64,000 bases of DNA, from assembly GCF_023278085.1 (NCBI RefSeq), contig NZ_CP066265.1, positions 248,001-312,000 of the forward strand, given 5' to 3'. Below, piece by piece: positions 47,923 to 57,585 of this stretch. Position numbers and translations under genes: made by a program. The notes under the pieces are model-generated. The model did not search any database. It was given only the letters and a program-made list of their open reading frames with translations, and was not told the DNA's origin. Each line of letters begins with the position of its first letter. The stretch's first letter is position 1. This stretch comes from Pseudomonas syringae (GTDB lineage Bacteria; Pseudomonadota; Gammaproteobacteria; Pseudomonadales; Pseudomonadaceae).

Positions 47923-48215
47923 ACCTTGTCTCCCTGATCCGTGAACTGCGGCGTGGTACCGATCGGATAGGTCTCGAGAATCTCGTAGGTCACGGTATTG
48001 CGCGTCATGTTGAAGTACTGGCGGCAACCGGCGGCGTGAATCCACAGTTCGTGATGCAGGCCCCGCGGGTTGTCACGGAAGAACATGTAATCGCCCCATT
48101 GCTCATCGGTGCAGGCACCGGGGTCCAGCGGGCGCGGGATATGCGCCTGGCCGGACGGATGGAATTCCTCTTCGGAGCGCAGTTCGCCACAGTGAGGACA
48201 GAAGATATGCAGCAT
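47919..48215 (-). CDS. soxD: Sarcosine oxidase delta subunit
   Basis: 98 aa. Zinc-binding subunit: C6 and C9 in IFCPHCGE with a histidine and cysteine in HAAGCRQYFNMTRNT. Sequence and size match SoxD. It lies 15 bp after soxB and overlaps soxA by 4 bp. Confidence 0.95.
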   Translation of the reverse strand: MLHIFCPHCGELRSEEEFHPSGQAHIPRPLDPGACTDEQWGDYMFFRDNPRGLHHELWIHAAGCRQYFNMTRNTVTYEILETYPIGTTPQFTDQGDKV

Positions 48216-48230
48216 GGTCGGGTTCTCCTG

Positions 48231-49481
48231 TTAGTGGGCTACGGCTGCAGCGCCGTGTTCGTCGATGAGTGCGCCGTTGTGGAAACGGTCGATGGAGAAC
48301 GGCTTGGCCAGCGGGTGCATCTCGCCTTTTGCCAGGCTGGCGGCAAATACGTTGCCCGAGCCCGGTGTGGCCTTGAAGCCGCCCGTACCCCAGCCGCAGT
48401 TGAAGAACATGTTCGGCACCGGCGTCTTGGAAATGATCGGGCAGGCGTCCGGCGTGGTGTCGACGATACCGCCCCATTGACGGTTCATGCGCACGCGGGA
48501 CAGCACCGGGAACATCTCGACGATGGCCTGAATGGTGTGTTCGATCACCGGGTACGAGCCGCGCTGGCCGTAGCCGACCCAACTGTCGATACCGGCACCG
48601 ATCACCAGGTCGCCCTTGTCGGACTGGCTGATGTAGCCGTGCACGGCGTTGGACATGATGACGCTGTCGATAATCGGCTTGATCGGCTCGGAAACCAGCG
48701 CCTGCAACGGGTGTGATTCGATCGGCAGACGAAAGCCTGCGAGTTTGGCCATGTGCCCGGAGTTACCGGCTGTTACCACCCCGACACGCTTGGCACCGAT
48801 GAAGCCCTTGTTGGTTTCGACGCCGATGCAAACGCCGTTTTCCTTGCGAAAACCGATCACTTCGGTTTGCTGGATCAGGTCAACGCCCAACGCGTCGGCA
48901 GCACGCGCAAAGCCCCACGCTACTGCGTCATGACGGGCCACGCCGCCACGGCGTTGAACGGTTGCGCCGATGATCGGGTAGCGGGTGTTTTTTGAGCAAT
49001 CCAGATACGGGATTTCTTCGGCGACCTGCTTGCCGTTGAGCAGTTCGCCGTCTACGCCGTTGAGGCGGTTGGCGCTGACGCGGCGCTCCGAGTCGCGCAT
49101 GTCCTGCAAGGTATGGCACAGGTTGTAGACGCCACGCTGGGAGAACATGACGTTGTAGTTCAGATCCTGAGACAGGCCTTCCCACAGTTTCATCGCGTGC
49201 TCATAAAGATGCGCCGACTCGTCCCACAGGTAGTTGGAGCGCACGATGGTGGTGTTGCGAGCCGTGTTGCCGCCGCCCAGCCAGCCTTTCTCGACCACTG
49301 CCACGTTGGTGATGCCGTGCTCTTTGGCCAGATAATAAGCCGTCGCCAGACCGTGTCCGCCGCCACCGACAATAACCACGTCGTAGACTTTTTTCGGCGT
49401 CGGCGTGCGCCACATGCGCTGCCAGTTTTCGTGATGGCTGAGGGAATGCTTGAGAAGGCCGAAGCCTGAGTAATGCTGCAT
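48231..49481 (-). CDS. soxB: Sarcosine oxidase beta subunit
   Basis: 416 aa flavoprotein. FAD dinucleotide-binding motif [22 protein letters not shown] followed by [23 protein letters not shown]. The histidine in [15 protein letters not shown] is at the place of the covalent FMN attachment in this family. [14 protein letters not shown] near the C-terminus is also conserved. 17 bp after glyA. Confidence 0.96.
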   Translation of the reverse strand: MQHYSGFGLLKHSLSHHENWQRMWRTPTPKKVYDVVIVGGGGHGLATAYYLAKEHGITNVAVVEKGWLGGGNTARNTTIVRSNYLWDESAHLYEHAMKLWEGLSQDLNYNVMFSQRGVYNLCHTLQDMRDSERRVSANRLNGVDGELLNGKQVAEEIPYLDCSKNTRYPIIGATVQRRGGVARHDAVAWGFARAADALGVDLIQQTEVIGFRKENGVCIGVETNKGFIGAKRVGVVTAGNSGHMAKLAGFRLPIESHPLQALVSEPIKPIIDSVIMSNAVHGYISQSDKGDLVIGAGIDSWVGYGQRGSYPVIEHTIQAIVEMFPVLSRVRMNRQWGGIVDTTPDACPIISKTPVPNMFFNCGWGTGGFKATPGSGNVFAASLAKGEMHPLAKPFSIDRFHNGALIDEHGAAAVAH

Positions 49482-49498
49482 GTAGGGCTACTCCTGAC

Positions 49499-50752
49499 TC
49501 AGCGATAAACCGGGAAATCGGTGCACAGGGCGGCGACCTGTCTGGCGACGTCGGCCTCGACATCGGCATCACCGAGGTTGTCGAGAATGTCGCAGATCCA
49601 GCCTGCCAGCTCGATGCACTGGGTCACCTTGAAACCACGCGTGGTGACGGCCGGCGTACCGATGCGCAGGCCTGAGGTCACGAACGGTGACTGTGGATCG
49701 TTGGGCACCGAGTTCTTGTTGACGGTGATGTGTGCACGGCCCAGCGCGGCGTCGGCTTCCTTGCCGGTCAGGCCCTGACGGATCAGGCTGACCAGAAACA
49801 GGTGGTTGTCGGTGCCGCCGGAGACCACGTCGAAGCCCCGTTCGATGAACACCTGCGCCATCGCTTGCGCGTTATCGATGACCTGCTGTTGATAAGCCTT
49901 GAAGCCGGGCTCCATGGCTTCCTTGAAGCACACGGCCTTGGCGGCGATGACGTGCATCAGCGGCCCGCCCTGACCACCGGGGAAGACGGCAGAGTTGAAT
50001 TTCTTTTCCAGCTCTTCGTTGGCCCTGGCCAGGATCAGGCCGCCACGTGGCCCACGCAGGGTCTTGTGCGTGGTGGTGGTGACCACATCAGCGTAGGGCA
50101 GCGGATTCGGGTAAAGACCGGCGGCGACCAGGCCGGCGACGTGCGCCATGTCGACAAACAGGTAGGCGCCCACCTTGTCGGCGATTTCGCGGAAGCGCGG
50201 GAAGTCCAGGGTCTTCGAGTAGGCCGAGAAACCGGCAATGATCATTTTTGGCTGGCATTCGACGGCGATGCGCTCGACTTCGTCGTAATCGATCAGCCCG
50301 GTCGTGGTGTCGATGCCGTACTGCACTGCGTTGTACAGCTTGCCGGAAAAGCTGACCTTGGCACCGTGAGTCAGGTGACCGCCGTGCGCCAGGCTCATGC
50401 CCAACACAGTATCGCCGGCCTGGAGCAGCGCCAGGTAGACCGCCGCGTTGGCCTGACTGCCGGAGTGCGGCTGGACGTTGGCATAATCGGCACCGAACAA
50501 CTGCTTGGCGCGCTCGATAGCCAGTTGCTCGACCTTGTCGACATGCTCGCAACCACCGTAGTAGCGCTTGCCGGGATAGCCCTCGGCGTACTTGTTGGTC
50601 AGGCCGCTGCCCTGGGCCTGCATCACTCGCTTGCTGGTGTAGTTTTCCGAGGCGATCAGCTCGATATGGTCTTCCTGACGCTGCTCCTCGGCGTTGATCG
50701 CCGACATCAGTGCATCGTCATAACCCTGAATCTGGTCTTGCTTGCTGAACAT
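49499..50752 (-). CDS. glyA: Serine hydroxymethyltransferase
   Basis: 417 aa PLP enzyme converting glycine plus methylene-THF to serine. PLP lysine K230 in [27 protein letters not shown] and [11 protein letters not shown] are present. As first gene of glyA-soxBDAG-purU-fdhA it consumes the two products of sarcosine oxidase at once. Pseudomonads often carry a second glyA elsewhere, so this may be the catabolic copy (inference). An inverted repeat lies 36-87 bp upstream. Confidence 0.96.
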   Translation of the reverse strand: MFSKQDQIQGYDDALMSAINAEEQRQEDHIELIASENYTSKRVMQAQGSGLTNKYAEGYPGKRYYGGCEHVDKVEQLAIERAKQLFGADYANVQPHSGSQANAAVYLALLQAGDTVLGMSLAHGGHLTHGAKVSFSGKLYNAVQYGIDTTTGLIDYDEVERIAVECQPKMIIAGFSAYSKTLDFPRFREIADKVGAYLFVDMAHVAGLVAAGLYPNPLPYADVVTTTTHKTLRGPRGGLILARANEELEKKFNSAVFPGGQGGPLMHVIAAKAVCFKEAMEPGFKAYQQQVIDNAQAMAQVFIERGFDVVSGGTDNHLFLVSLIRQGLTGKEADAALGRAHITVNKNSVPNDPQSPFVTSGLRIGTPAVTTRGFKVTQCIELAGWICDILDNLGDADVEADVARQVAALCTDFPVYR

Positions 50753-50787
50753 CGCGGATCTCCCGGCGGCGGCGCTGCGCCTGACTT

Positions 50788-50839
50788 TTTGGTCGGGCCG
50801 AACAGAGCCCTCTGAGAGCGATGGTAGGGCCGGACCAAA
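50788..50839. promoter_or_regulatory. Inverted repeat in the glyA-sox promoter region
   Basis: Arms TTTGGTCGGGCC (50788-50799) and GGCCGGACCAAA (50828-50839) pair with one mismatch in 12 and are 28 bases apart, 36-87 bp upstream of glyA. A plausible site for an AraC-type activator of this operon (SouR or GbdR in P. aeruginosa), but the match to their sites was not tested. Confidence 0.38.
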
Positions 50840-50937
50840 GACGCCAAATGCCTATGGACGCCACACAAAGGTGCGTTTACGACATGGCCTGGCGCGCAGA
50901 GATAAATAGATGAAGGGGGGAGGGAAATACACAAACC

Positions 50938-51475
50938 ACGACGCCTTGCGTCGCAAGAGGACGCGGAGCGTCCAGAACGGCATACCAACGCGGAGCATTG
51001 GTACGATAGTTACAAGATTCTCGTTCCGCACGCTCCGGCGTGGGAACGTATTTCGCGACGCCCTGCGTCGCAACGAGGACGCGGAGCGTCCTGAACGGCA
51101 TACCAACGCGGAGCATTGGTACGATAGTTACAAGATTCTCGTTCCGCACGCTCCGGCGTGGGAACGTATTTCGCGACGCCCTGCGTCGCAACGAGGACGC
51201 GGAGCGTCCTGAACGGCATACCAACGCGGAGCATTGGTACGATAGTTACAAGATTCTCGTTCCGCACGCTCCAGCGTGGGAATGCATTTCACGACGCTCT
51301 GCGTCGCAAGGGAAGCAGAGCATCCGGAATGGCATGCCAATGCGGGGCATTGGTACGATAGTTACAAGATTCTCGTTCCGCACGCTCCAGCGTGGGAATG
51401 CATTTCACGACGCTCTGCGTCGCAAGGGAAGCAGAGCATCCGGAATGGCATGCCAATGCGGGGCATTGGCATGAG
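50938..51475. repeat. Tandem array of a 116-118-bp palindromic unit (about 4.5 copies)
   Basis: The landmark GTACGATAGTTACAAGATTC begins at 51001, 51119, 51237 and 51353 (steps 118, 118, 116), and the left half of another unit ends at 51470. Units hold GGACGCGGAGCGTCC, ACCAACGCGGAGCATTGGT, CGCACGCTCCGGCGTG and GCGACGCCCTGCGTCGC hairpins. The two right-hand copies differ from the three left-hand ones by shared changes (AGCAGAGCATCC, TGCCAATGCGGGGCATTGG). The 746-bp gap between glyA and the SPOR gene otherwise holds only the glyA promoter region. Confidence 0.9.
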
Positions 51476-51498
51476 CATCGATGTGAATCCAGCTCCCG

Positions 51499-52194
51499 CT
51501 AGCGGCTCTGGCGTTGTTGCAGCAACAGGTTGCTGAAGCCGCCGCCTGCCAGTTGCTTCTGGGCAGTGGTCAGTTGTTCGCGGTTGCTGAACGGGCCGAC
51601 CAGTACGCGATACCAGGTTTCATCCTTCACGGTGCCGGATTCGACGGTCGACGTCTGGCCCAGCAGGATGATCTGCGCGCGGACTTTCTCGGCGTCGGCC
51701 TGTTTGCGGAACGAGCCCGCTTGCAGATAGAACGTCGTGACCGCCGCTGGCTTGGTCGTGGCAACAGGCGGGGCCGGTGGCGGTGTCAGACCGCTAAGCG
51801 CTGCCTGAGCCCGCGCCGTGTCGATCTTGGCGGCCTGCTCCGGCGAAACCGGTGCGGTCGGCGCGACAGGCGGCGGAGTCTTCTCCGGGACCGCTTCGTT
51901 AGGCACGATCACTTCCGATTCCGGCAGCAGCGTGTAGAAGTCGTACTTGGGCTTGACCGGAGCGGTCGGGCTCGGTGGCGTCTTGTTCGCTTCGGCGATT
52001 TTCGCAGCCTTGGCGTCCGCCCTGACCCGCTTGACGTCTTCGCCACCCGGTTCGAGCTTCATCAGAAAGACCACGAATGCGCCTACGCTCAGACCAATTG
52101 CCAGCCACAACCACCCTGGAATCGGTTTCTTCGCGGGTGCCTGATAACGGCTGGCGCCCCGCTTGGGTGCCGGTTTCTTCTTCGCAACTGCCAA
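51499..52194 (-). CDS. SPOR-domain membrane protein (FtsN-like)
   Basis: 231 aa. Short basic cytoplasmic tail (KKKPAPKRGASRYQAPAKKP), one helix (GWLWLAIGLSVGAFVVFLM), a proline/alanine-rich periplasmic linker, and a C-terminal SPOR domain of about 75 residues (FYLQAGSFRKQADAEKVRAQIILLG). SPOR domains bind denuded septal glycan. It starts at a TTG one base after the argS stop, with GGAG about 10 bases before, so it is coupled to argS. Confidence 0.86.
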   Translation of the reverse strand: MAVAKKKPAPKRGASRYQAPAKKPIPGWLWLAIGLSVGAFVVFLMKLEPGGEDVKRVRADAKAAKIAEANKTPPSPTAPVKPKYDFYTLLPESEVIVPNEAVPEKTPPPVAPTAPVSPEQAAKIDTARAQAALSGLTPPPAPPVATTKPAAVTTFYLQAGSFRKQADAEKVRAQIILLGQTSTVESGTVKDETWYRVLVGPFSNREQLTTAQKQLAGGGFSNLLLQQRQSR

Positions 52195-52195
52195 C

Positions 52196-53932
52196 TTACA
52201 TACGCTCCAGAGTTTCCAGACCCAACAGGTCCAGGCCTTGCTTGAGGGTGCGACCGGTCAGGGCAGCCAGACGCAGACGGCTCTGTTGCTGATCGGGATT
52301 TTCCGCACCAAGGATCGGGCAGTTTTCATAAAAGCTGGAAAACAGGCCCGCAAGGTCATACAGGTAAGCACAAAGTACGTGCGGTGTGCCTTTTTCTGCG
52401 ACGTTATTCAATGTTTCAGTGAACTGCGCCAGACGTGCAGCCAGTTCCTGCTCCTGCGGCGCTTCAAGGGCGATGTGCCCCTTGCTGGCGTCGAAAGGCG
52501 TTCCCAGCTTGCGGAACACACCGGCTACACGGGTGTAGGCGTACAACAGATAAGGTGCGGTGTTGCCTTCGAAGCTCAGCATCTGATCGAAGTTGAAGCT
52601 GTAATCGCTGGCGCGGTGCTTGGACAGGTCGGCGTATTTCACTGCACTGATCCCCACTGCCTTGGCGATGCTGCGCAACTCGGCCTCGGCGACTTCCGGA
52701 TTCTTCTCCTTTACCAGCGTGTAGGCACGCTCTTCGGCTTCATTGAGCAGGTCGACGAGCTTGACCGTGCCGCCATCGCGCGTTTTGAACGGGCGGCCGT
52801 CGGCACCGTTCATGGTGCCAAAGCCCATGTGTTCCAGTTGCATGCCCTCGTGGACGAAGCCCGCACGGCGCGCCACTTCGAATACCTGCTGGAAATGCAG
52901 GGCCTGACGCTGGTCGACGAAATACAGCACCCGGTCGGCCTTGAGCACTTTGCTGCGATAGCGGATGGCCGCCAGGTCGGTGGTGGCATACAGATAACCG
53001 CCACCGGCCTTCTGCACAATGACCGGCAGTGGCGTGTCATCGGCGGTGCGGAATTCTTCGAGGAACACACACTGCGCGCCGTTGCTTTCGACCAGTAGGC
53101 CGGTCGCTTTCAGATCATTGACCACATTGGCCAGATCATCGTTGTAGGCACTTTCGCCCATGACATCGGCCGGGGTCAGTTTGACGTTCAGGCGCTCGTA
53201 GGTCTCCTGACAGTGAGACAGCGAGATATCCTTGAAACGCGTCCACAGTGTCAGACATTCAGCGTCACCGGCCTGCAACTTGACCACCAGCCCGCGTGCG
53301 CGCTCGGCGAACTCTTCGGACTCGTCAAAGCGCTGCTTGGCGGCGCGATAGAAATCTTCCAGGTCAGACAACTCGTCGCTGGTTGCCGGTTTTTCCTGCA
53401 GATAGGCCAGCAGCATGCCGAACTGTGTGCCCCAGTCGCCGACGTGATTCTGGCGAATGACCGTGTCGCCGAGGAACTCCAGAACGTTCGCCACGCCGTC
53501 GCCAATGATGGTCGAGCGCAGGTGACCGACGTGCATTTCCTTGGCCAGATTGGGTGCCGACAGATCGACCACCACACGCTGTGTGACGCCAGCCTTGCGA
53601 ACCGCCAGTTGCGGATCGGCCAACGCGGCGTCAAGGCGCGAGGCCAGCGCGGCTGTATTCTGGAAGAAGTTCAGAAAACCCGGACCGGCAATTTCGACCT
53701 TGCTCACCTGATCGTCGGCAGGCAGCGCAGCGATCAGCTTTTCAGCCAGATCACGCGGTTTCATGCCGGCAGGCTTGGCGAGCATCATCGCAATGTTGCT
53801 GGCGAAGTCGCCGTGCGTCTTGTCACGGGCGTTTTCCACCTGAATCGCCGGCGTCAGCCCTTCTGGCAAGACGCCCTCGGTGACAAGACGGGTCAGGGCT
53901 TGTTGAATCAGCTGGCGAATGGTGTCTTTCAT
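52196..53932 (-). CDS. argS: Arginyl-tRNA synthetase
   Basis: 578 aa class I aminoacyl-tRNA synthetase. HIGH motif is HVGH at residues 134-137 within [20 protein letters not shown]; the N-terminal Add-1 domain (about residues 1-100) and C-terminal anticodon-binding DALR domain ending in LGLETLERM are intact. A canonical KMSKS is absent, as in most bacterial ArgRS. Upstream of the SPOR gene in the same unit. Confidence 0.97.
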   Translation of the reverse strand: MKDTIRQLIQQALTRLVTEGVLPEGLTPAIQVENARDKTHGDFASNIAMMLAKPAGMKPRDLAEKLIAALPADDQVSKVEIAGPGFLNFFQNTAALASRLDAALADPQLAVRKAGVTQRVVVDLSAPNLAKEMHVGHLRSTIIGDGVANVLEFLGDTVIRQNHVGDWGTQFGMLLAYLQEKPATSDELSDLEDFYRAAKQRFDESEEFAERARGLVVKLQAGDAECLTLWTRFKDISLSHCQETYERLNVKLTPADVMGESAYNDDLANVVNDLKATGLLVESNGAQCVFLEEFRTADDTPLPVIVQKAGGGYLYATTDLAAIRYRSKVLKADRVLYFVDQRQALHFQQVFEVARRAGFVHEGMQLEHMGFGTMNGADGRPFKTRDGGTVKLVDLLNEAEERAYTLVKEKNPEVAEAELRSIAKAVGISAVKYADLSKHRASDYSFNFDQMLSFEGNTAPYLLYAYTRVAGVFRKLGTPFDASKGHIALEAPQEQELAARLAQFTETLNNVAEKGTPHVLCAYLYDLAGLFSSFYENCPILGAENPDQQQSRLRLAALTGRTLKQGLDLLGLETLERM

Positions 53933-54029
53933 GATGCTCTCTTCGACCGCAAGCGCGGTGGCGCCTGGATGCGCGGGTGGAAAAACTCCGCATTATCCGT
54001 TGCTGGAGCCTGCTTGCCAACGGCGTGAC

Positions 54030-56249
54030 CTAATAAAGATCCACCGGGTCGACATCCAGCGACCATCTGACCTGTCGGCCGCTGGGCATTTGCTCCAGCG
54101 CCAGCAGCCAGGTGCTGAGCAATTTGTGCAGCGGCGCACGCGCACTGGACTGCACCAGCAACTGCGCGCGATAGCGCCCGGCGCGGCGTTCCATGGGCGC
54201 TGGAACCGGACCCAGCAGCTCGATGCCACCCAGGCTCATCTGCGTCAGAAGCTGTTCGGCCTCGCCGCACGCCTGATCAAGGAAGGCTTCGGCCTGGCCA
54301 GGCTTGTGGGCTTCAGCGCGTAGCAGGGCCAGGTGCGAAAACGGTGGCAAGCCGGCCGAGCGACGTTCGCTCAAGGCCTGCTCGGCGAACGCGAAATAAC
54401 CCTGTTCGGTGAGCTGAATCAGCAGCGGATGATCGGCCAGATGCGTCTGGATGATGACCTTGCCCGGCTCTTCGGCCCGCCCTGCGCGCCCTGCGACCTG
54501 CACGATCAACTGCGCCATGCGCTCGCTGGCCCGGAAGTCGCCGGAAAACAGCCCGCCGTCGGCGTCGAGAATCGACACCAGCGTCACCCTTGGAAAATGA
54601 TGGCCCTTGGCGAGCATCTGCGTACCGACCAGAATGCACGGCTGTCCGCGCTGGATGGTCGCGAATAGCTGATTCATGGCGTCCTTGCGCGAGGTGCTGT
54701 CACGGTCGACGCGCAATACCGGAAAGTCCGGGAACATGATGCCCAGCCGCTCTTCGGCGCGCTCGGTGCCTGCGCCTACAGGGCGCAAATCCACTTTTCC
54801 GCACGATGGGCACTGCCGCGGCACGCGTTCGACATAGCCACAGTGGTGGCAACGTAGTTCGCCGGAACGCTGGTGCACCGTCATGCGTGCGTCGCAGCGC
54901 TGGCAGCCGGACATCCAGCCGCAATCGTGGCACAGCAACGTCGGCGCGAAGCCCCGGCGGTTGAGAAACACCAGCACCTGCTGGCCCGCCGCGAGCGTCT
55001 GACCGATGGCTTGTTGCATCGGCCCGGAAATCCCGCTGTCGAGCGGTCTGCTTTTGACATCCAGACGCATGAAGCGTGGCTGTTGCGCGCCGCCTGCGCG
55101 CTGGTTCAGGCGCAGCAGGCCGTAGCGTCCGGTGTAGGCGTTGTGCAGGCTTTCCAGAGACGGCGTGGCCGAGCCGAGCACGATCGGAATGTTTTCCTGA
55201 CGGGCCCGCACCAGTGCCAGGTCGCGGGCGTGGTAACGCAGACCTTCCTGCTGTTTATAGGAGCCATCGTGTTCTTCGTCGATGATGATCAGGCCGGGAT
55301 GCTTCATCGGCGTGAACAGGGCCGAGCGGGTGCCGATAATAATGTCGGCCTCGCCATCGCGGGCGGCCAGCCAGGCATCCAGTCGTTCGCGGTCGTTGAC
55401 AGCTGAATGCACCAGCGCAATGCGGGCATTGAAGCGTTGTTCGAAGCGCGCCAGGGTTTGCGGACCGAGGTTGATTTCCGGAATCAGCACCAGCGCCTGT
55501 TTGCCCGCCTCCAGCGTCTCGCGAATCAGTTGCAAGTAGACTTCGGTCTTGCCGCTGCCCGTTACGCCGGCCAGCAAAAACGCGTGAAAACTGTCGAACC
55601 CGGCACGAATCGCTTCGTAGGCGGCCCGTTGCTCGGTATTGAGCGGCAGTTCCGGTTGCGCCAGCCAATGCTCATGACGAGCGCTGGGGGCGTGGCTGCG
55701 AACCTCGACATACACCAGCTCTTTGGCCAGCAGCAGGTTGAGGCTGTCTTTATTAAGCATCAACTTGCTGAGTAACTGATGCGCCACGCCGTGCGGATGC
55801 TGGGCCAGGGTGGTCAGCGCTTCACGTTGTTTGGGCGCGCGAGCGATACGCGGATCGTCGACGCTGGCATGCTCGGTCACGTGCCAGAAGCGTTCCTGAC
55901 GGCTCTCGGCCAGCTCGCCCTGACGCAGCAGCACCGGCAAGGCCCAGCTTAGCGTGTCACCCAGGCTGTGCTGATAATACTGCGACGTCCACAGGCACAA
56001 CTTGAACAGTGCGGGCGGCAGCGGCGCTTCACTGTCGAGCAGGGCGATGGCGGGTTTGAGCTTGTCAGCAGGCACTTCGCTGTGATCGACCACTTCCACG
56101 AGTATACCGATCATCTCCCGTCGCCCGAACGGAACCCGCAGGCGCATGCCGGGCTGCAAGGCGCTGCGCAACACACCGGCAGGGGCACGGTAGTCGAACA
56201 GGCGGCGAAGCGGGGAGGGCAGGGCAAGGCGCAGGATGGCGTCGGGCAC
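54030..56249 (-). CDS. priA: Primosomal replication restart helicase PriA
   Basis: 739 aa. Walker A GVTGSGKT ends at residue 235, DEEH box at 324-327. Eight zinc-binding cysteines are clustered in CHDCGWMSGCQRC and CHHCGYVERVPRQCPSCG. Helicase motifs V and VI (ILVGTQMLAKGHHFP, VAGRAGRAEEPG) follow. Full length. Divergent from rpmE; about 97 bp separates it from argS downstream. Confidence 0.97.
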   Translation of the reverse strand: MPDAILRLALPSPLRRLFDYRAPAGVLRSALQPGMRLRVPFGRREMIGILVEVVDHSEVPADKLKPAIALLDSEAPLPPALFKLCLWTSQYYQHSLGDTLSWALPVLLRQGELAESRQERFWHVTEHASVDDPRIARAPKQREALTTLAQHPHGVAHQLLSKLMLNKDSLNLLLAKELVYVEVRSHAPSARHEHWLAQPELPLNTEQRAAYEAIRAGFDSFHAFLLAGVTGSGKTEVYLQLIRETLEAGKQALVLIPEINLGPQTLARFEQRFNARIALVHSAVNDRERLDAWLAARDGEADIIIGTRSALFTPMKHPGLIIIDEEHDGSYKQQEGLRYHARDLALVRARQENIPIVLGSATPSLESLHNAYTGRYGLLRLNQRAGGAQQPRFMRLDVKSRPLDSGISGPMQQAIGQTLAAGQQVLVFLNRRGFAPTLLCHDCGWMSGCQRCDARMTVHQRSGELRCHHCGYVERVPRQCPSCGKVDLRPVGAGTERAEERLGIMFPDFPVLRVDRDSTSRKDAMNQLFATIQRGQPCILVGTQMLAKGHHFPRVTLVSILDADGGLFSGDFRASERMAQLIVQVAGRAGRAEEPGKVIIQTHLADHPLLIQLTEQGYFAFAEQALSERRSAGLPPFSHLALLRAEAHKPGQAEAFLDQACGEAEQLLTQMSLGGIELLGPVPAPMERRAGRYRAQLLVQSSARAPLHKLLSTWLLALEQMPSGRQVRWSLDVDPVDLY

Positions 56250-56415
56250 GCGGTATTTCCCTGTGATGAAGAGTGGCGAAGGCGCGATCTTAGCAGACGA
56301 CCGGTGTGAAGGTTCGCTTGCATCGGTGCAATTGTCTGGTACTATCCGCAGCCTATTTCCGTGCGGTATTCAACAATTGTGTTGGGTGGCGGCGCGTTAG
56401 ACCGAGGAAGTACCG

Positions 56416-56643
56416 ATGAAAGCTGATATCCATCCAGTTTACGAAGCCATTGACGCGACCTGCAGCTGCGGCAATGTCATCAAAACCCGTTCCACTCTGA
56501 CCGGCCCTTTGAGCCTGGACGTGTGCAACGAGTGCCACCCGTTCTACACCGGCAAGCAGAAGATGCTTGACGTTGGCGGCCGTGTCGACAAGTTCAAATC
56601 CCGTTTCGGTGCGTTCGGCGCAACCAAAGCGAAGCAAGACTGA
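56416..56643 (+). CDS. rpmE: 50S ribosomal protein L31 (zinc-binding form)
   Basis: 75 aa. The zinc-ligand cysteines are in ATCSCGNVI and [13 protein letters not shown], so this is the C+ form usually repressed only indirectly by zinc limitation. Normal length. Followed 47 bp later by a terminator that overlaps the next coding region. Confidence 0.97.
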   Translation: MKADIHPVYEAIDATCSCGNVIKTRSTLTGPLSLDVCNECHPFYTGKQKMLDVGGRVDKFKSRFGAFGATKAKQD

Positions 56644-56661
56644 AGCTGAACTGGCTGCCCC

Positions 56662-57465
56662 TTGGGCATTTCCAGGCTGCTTGAAAAGGCGCCCCTTGTG
56701 GGCGTCTTTTTTATGTCCGCAATTTGGCTGTCCGGCGCACAGGCTTTCTGCCCCGCGCCGGCCTCCTTGCCCGTCGCGCAGGTACAGCGCGTGGTCGACG
56801 GCGACACACTGCGCCTGACGGACGGCCGTAGTGTGCGGATGATCGGGCTGAACACGCCTGAAACCGGCAAAAAGGGGCAGTCTGCCGAGCCTTTTGCAGA
56901 AGCCGCCAGGCGCAGGCTGCAAGCGCTGGTGGATGCCAGCGGCGGTCAGGTCAGTCTGCGCGTGGGTCAGCAGGGCAAGGACCATTACGGTCGCACGCTG
57001 GCCAACGTCTATGGGCGTGACGGTGCCAACCTCGAAGCGCAATTGCTCAGCGAAGGTCTAGGCTATCTGGTAGCGGTCGCGCCCAACGTCGCGCTGATCG
57101 ATTGTCAGCAAAATGCGGAACGCCAGGCGCGTCAGGCCAGGCTGGGTCTATGGCGCAACTCGCCCGTGCAGGCTTCAGACACTGTTACCAAAAGCGGTTT
57201 TGCCGTGGTCTCTGGTCAGGTCAAAAGTGTGCAGCGCAATCGCGGCGGCGTCTGGATCGAGCTGCAAGGCGCGCTGGTGCTGCGCATTGCGCCTGACCAG
57301 ATGTCCGCCTTCGACATGGTGACGCTCGAACGCCTCAAGGGCCGGAAAATCGAAGCGCGCGGCTGGGTGGTCGATCGCTCCCGGCGGGGTGGCCTTAAGT
57401 CAGGACAGTCACGCTGGCTGCTGCCGTTGACGCACCCTGCGATGCTGAACCTGCCCGCTATCTAA
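56662..57465 (+). CDS. Secreted thermonuclease (SNase-like) family protein
   Basis: 267 aa from TTG. SNase domain about residues 38-165: VVDGDTLRLTDGRSVRMIGLNTPE carries the calcium/catalytic aspartate and arginine set, HYGRTLANVY a second arginine, and GLWRN the end of the core. The N-terminus from 56662 has two positive charges and then VGVFFMSAIWLSGAQA, a good signal peptide; starting at GTG 56698 (AAGG eight bases before) or ATG 56713 would shorten or remove it. A C-terminal OB-like extension of about 90 residues follows. The rpmE terminator lies within the first codons. Confidence 0.82.
   Translation: MGISRLLEKAPLVGVFFMSAIWLSGAQAFCPAPASLPVAQVQRVVDGDTLRLTDGRSVRMIGLNTPETGKKGQSAEPFAEAARRRLQALVDASGGQVSLRVGQQGKDHYGRTLANVYGRDGANLEAQLLSEGLGYLVAVAPNVALIDCQQNAERQARQARLGLWRNSPVQASDTVTKSGFAVVSGQVKSVQRNRGGVWIELQGALVLRIAPDQMSAFDMVTLERLKGRKIEARGWVVDRSRRGGLKSGQSRWLLPLTHPAMLNLPAI
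56687..56712 (+). terminator. rpmE terminator inside the nuclease leader
   Basis: Stem AGGCGCCC / GGGCGTCT (one G-U pair) with a five-base loop, followed by six T at 56707-56712. It lies inside the proposed signal-peptide codons of the nuclease gene. Confidence 0.75.
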
Positions 57466-57585
57466 GCGTAAAGTCTAACCCTGGGCCTCTTGACAGCAGT
57501 GACTGGTCAGTCTTGTTAGGACCAGGCATCTTGCGTATCCTCGGCGGTCCGTCTGTCCCACAGTAAAAAAAGCGGAATCCAATAC

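Noticed and set aside
47923..48045. Longer N-terminus for SoxA
   Set aside because: It lies within soxD in another frame; the ATGA overlap start gives the normal protein.
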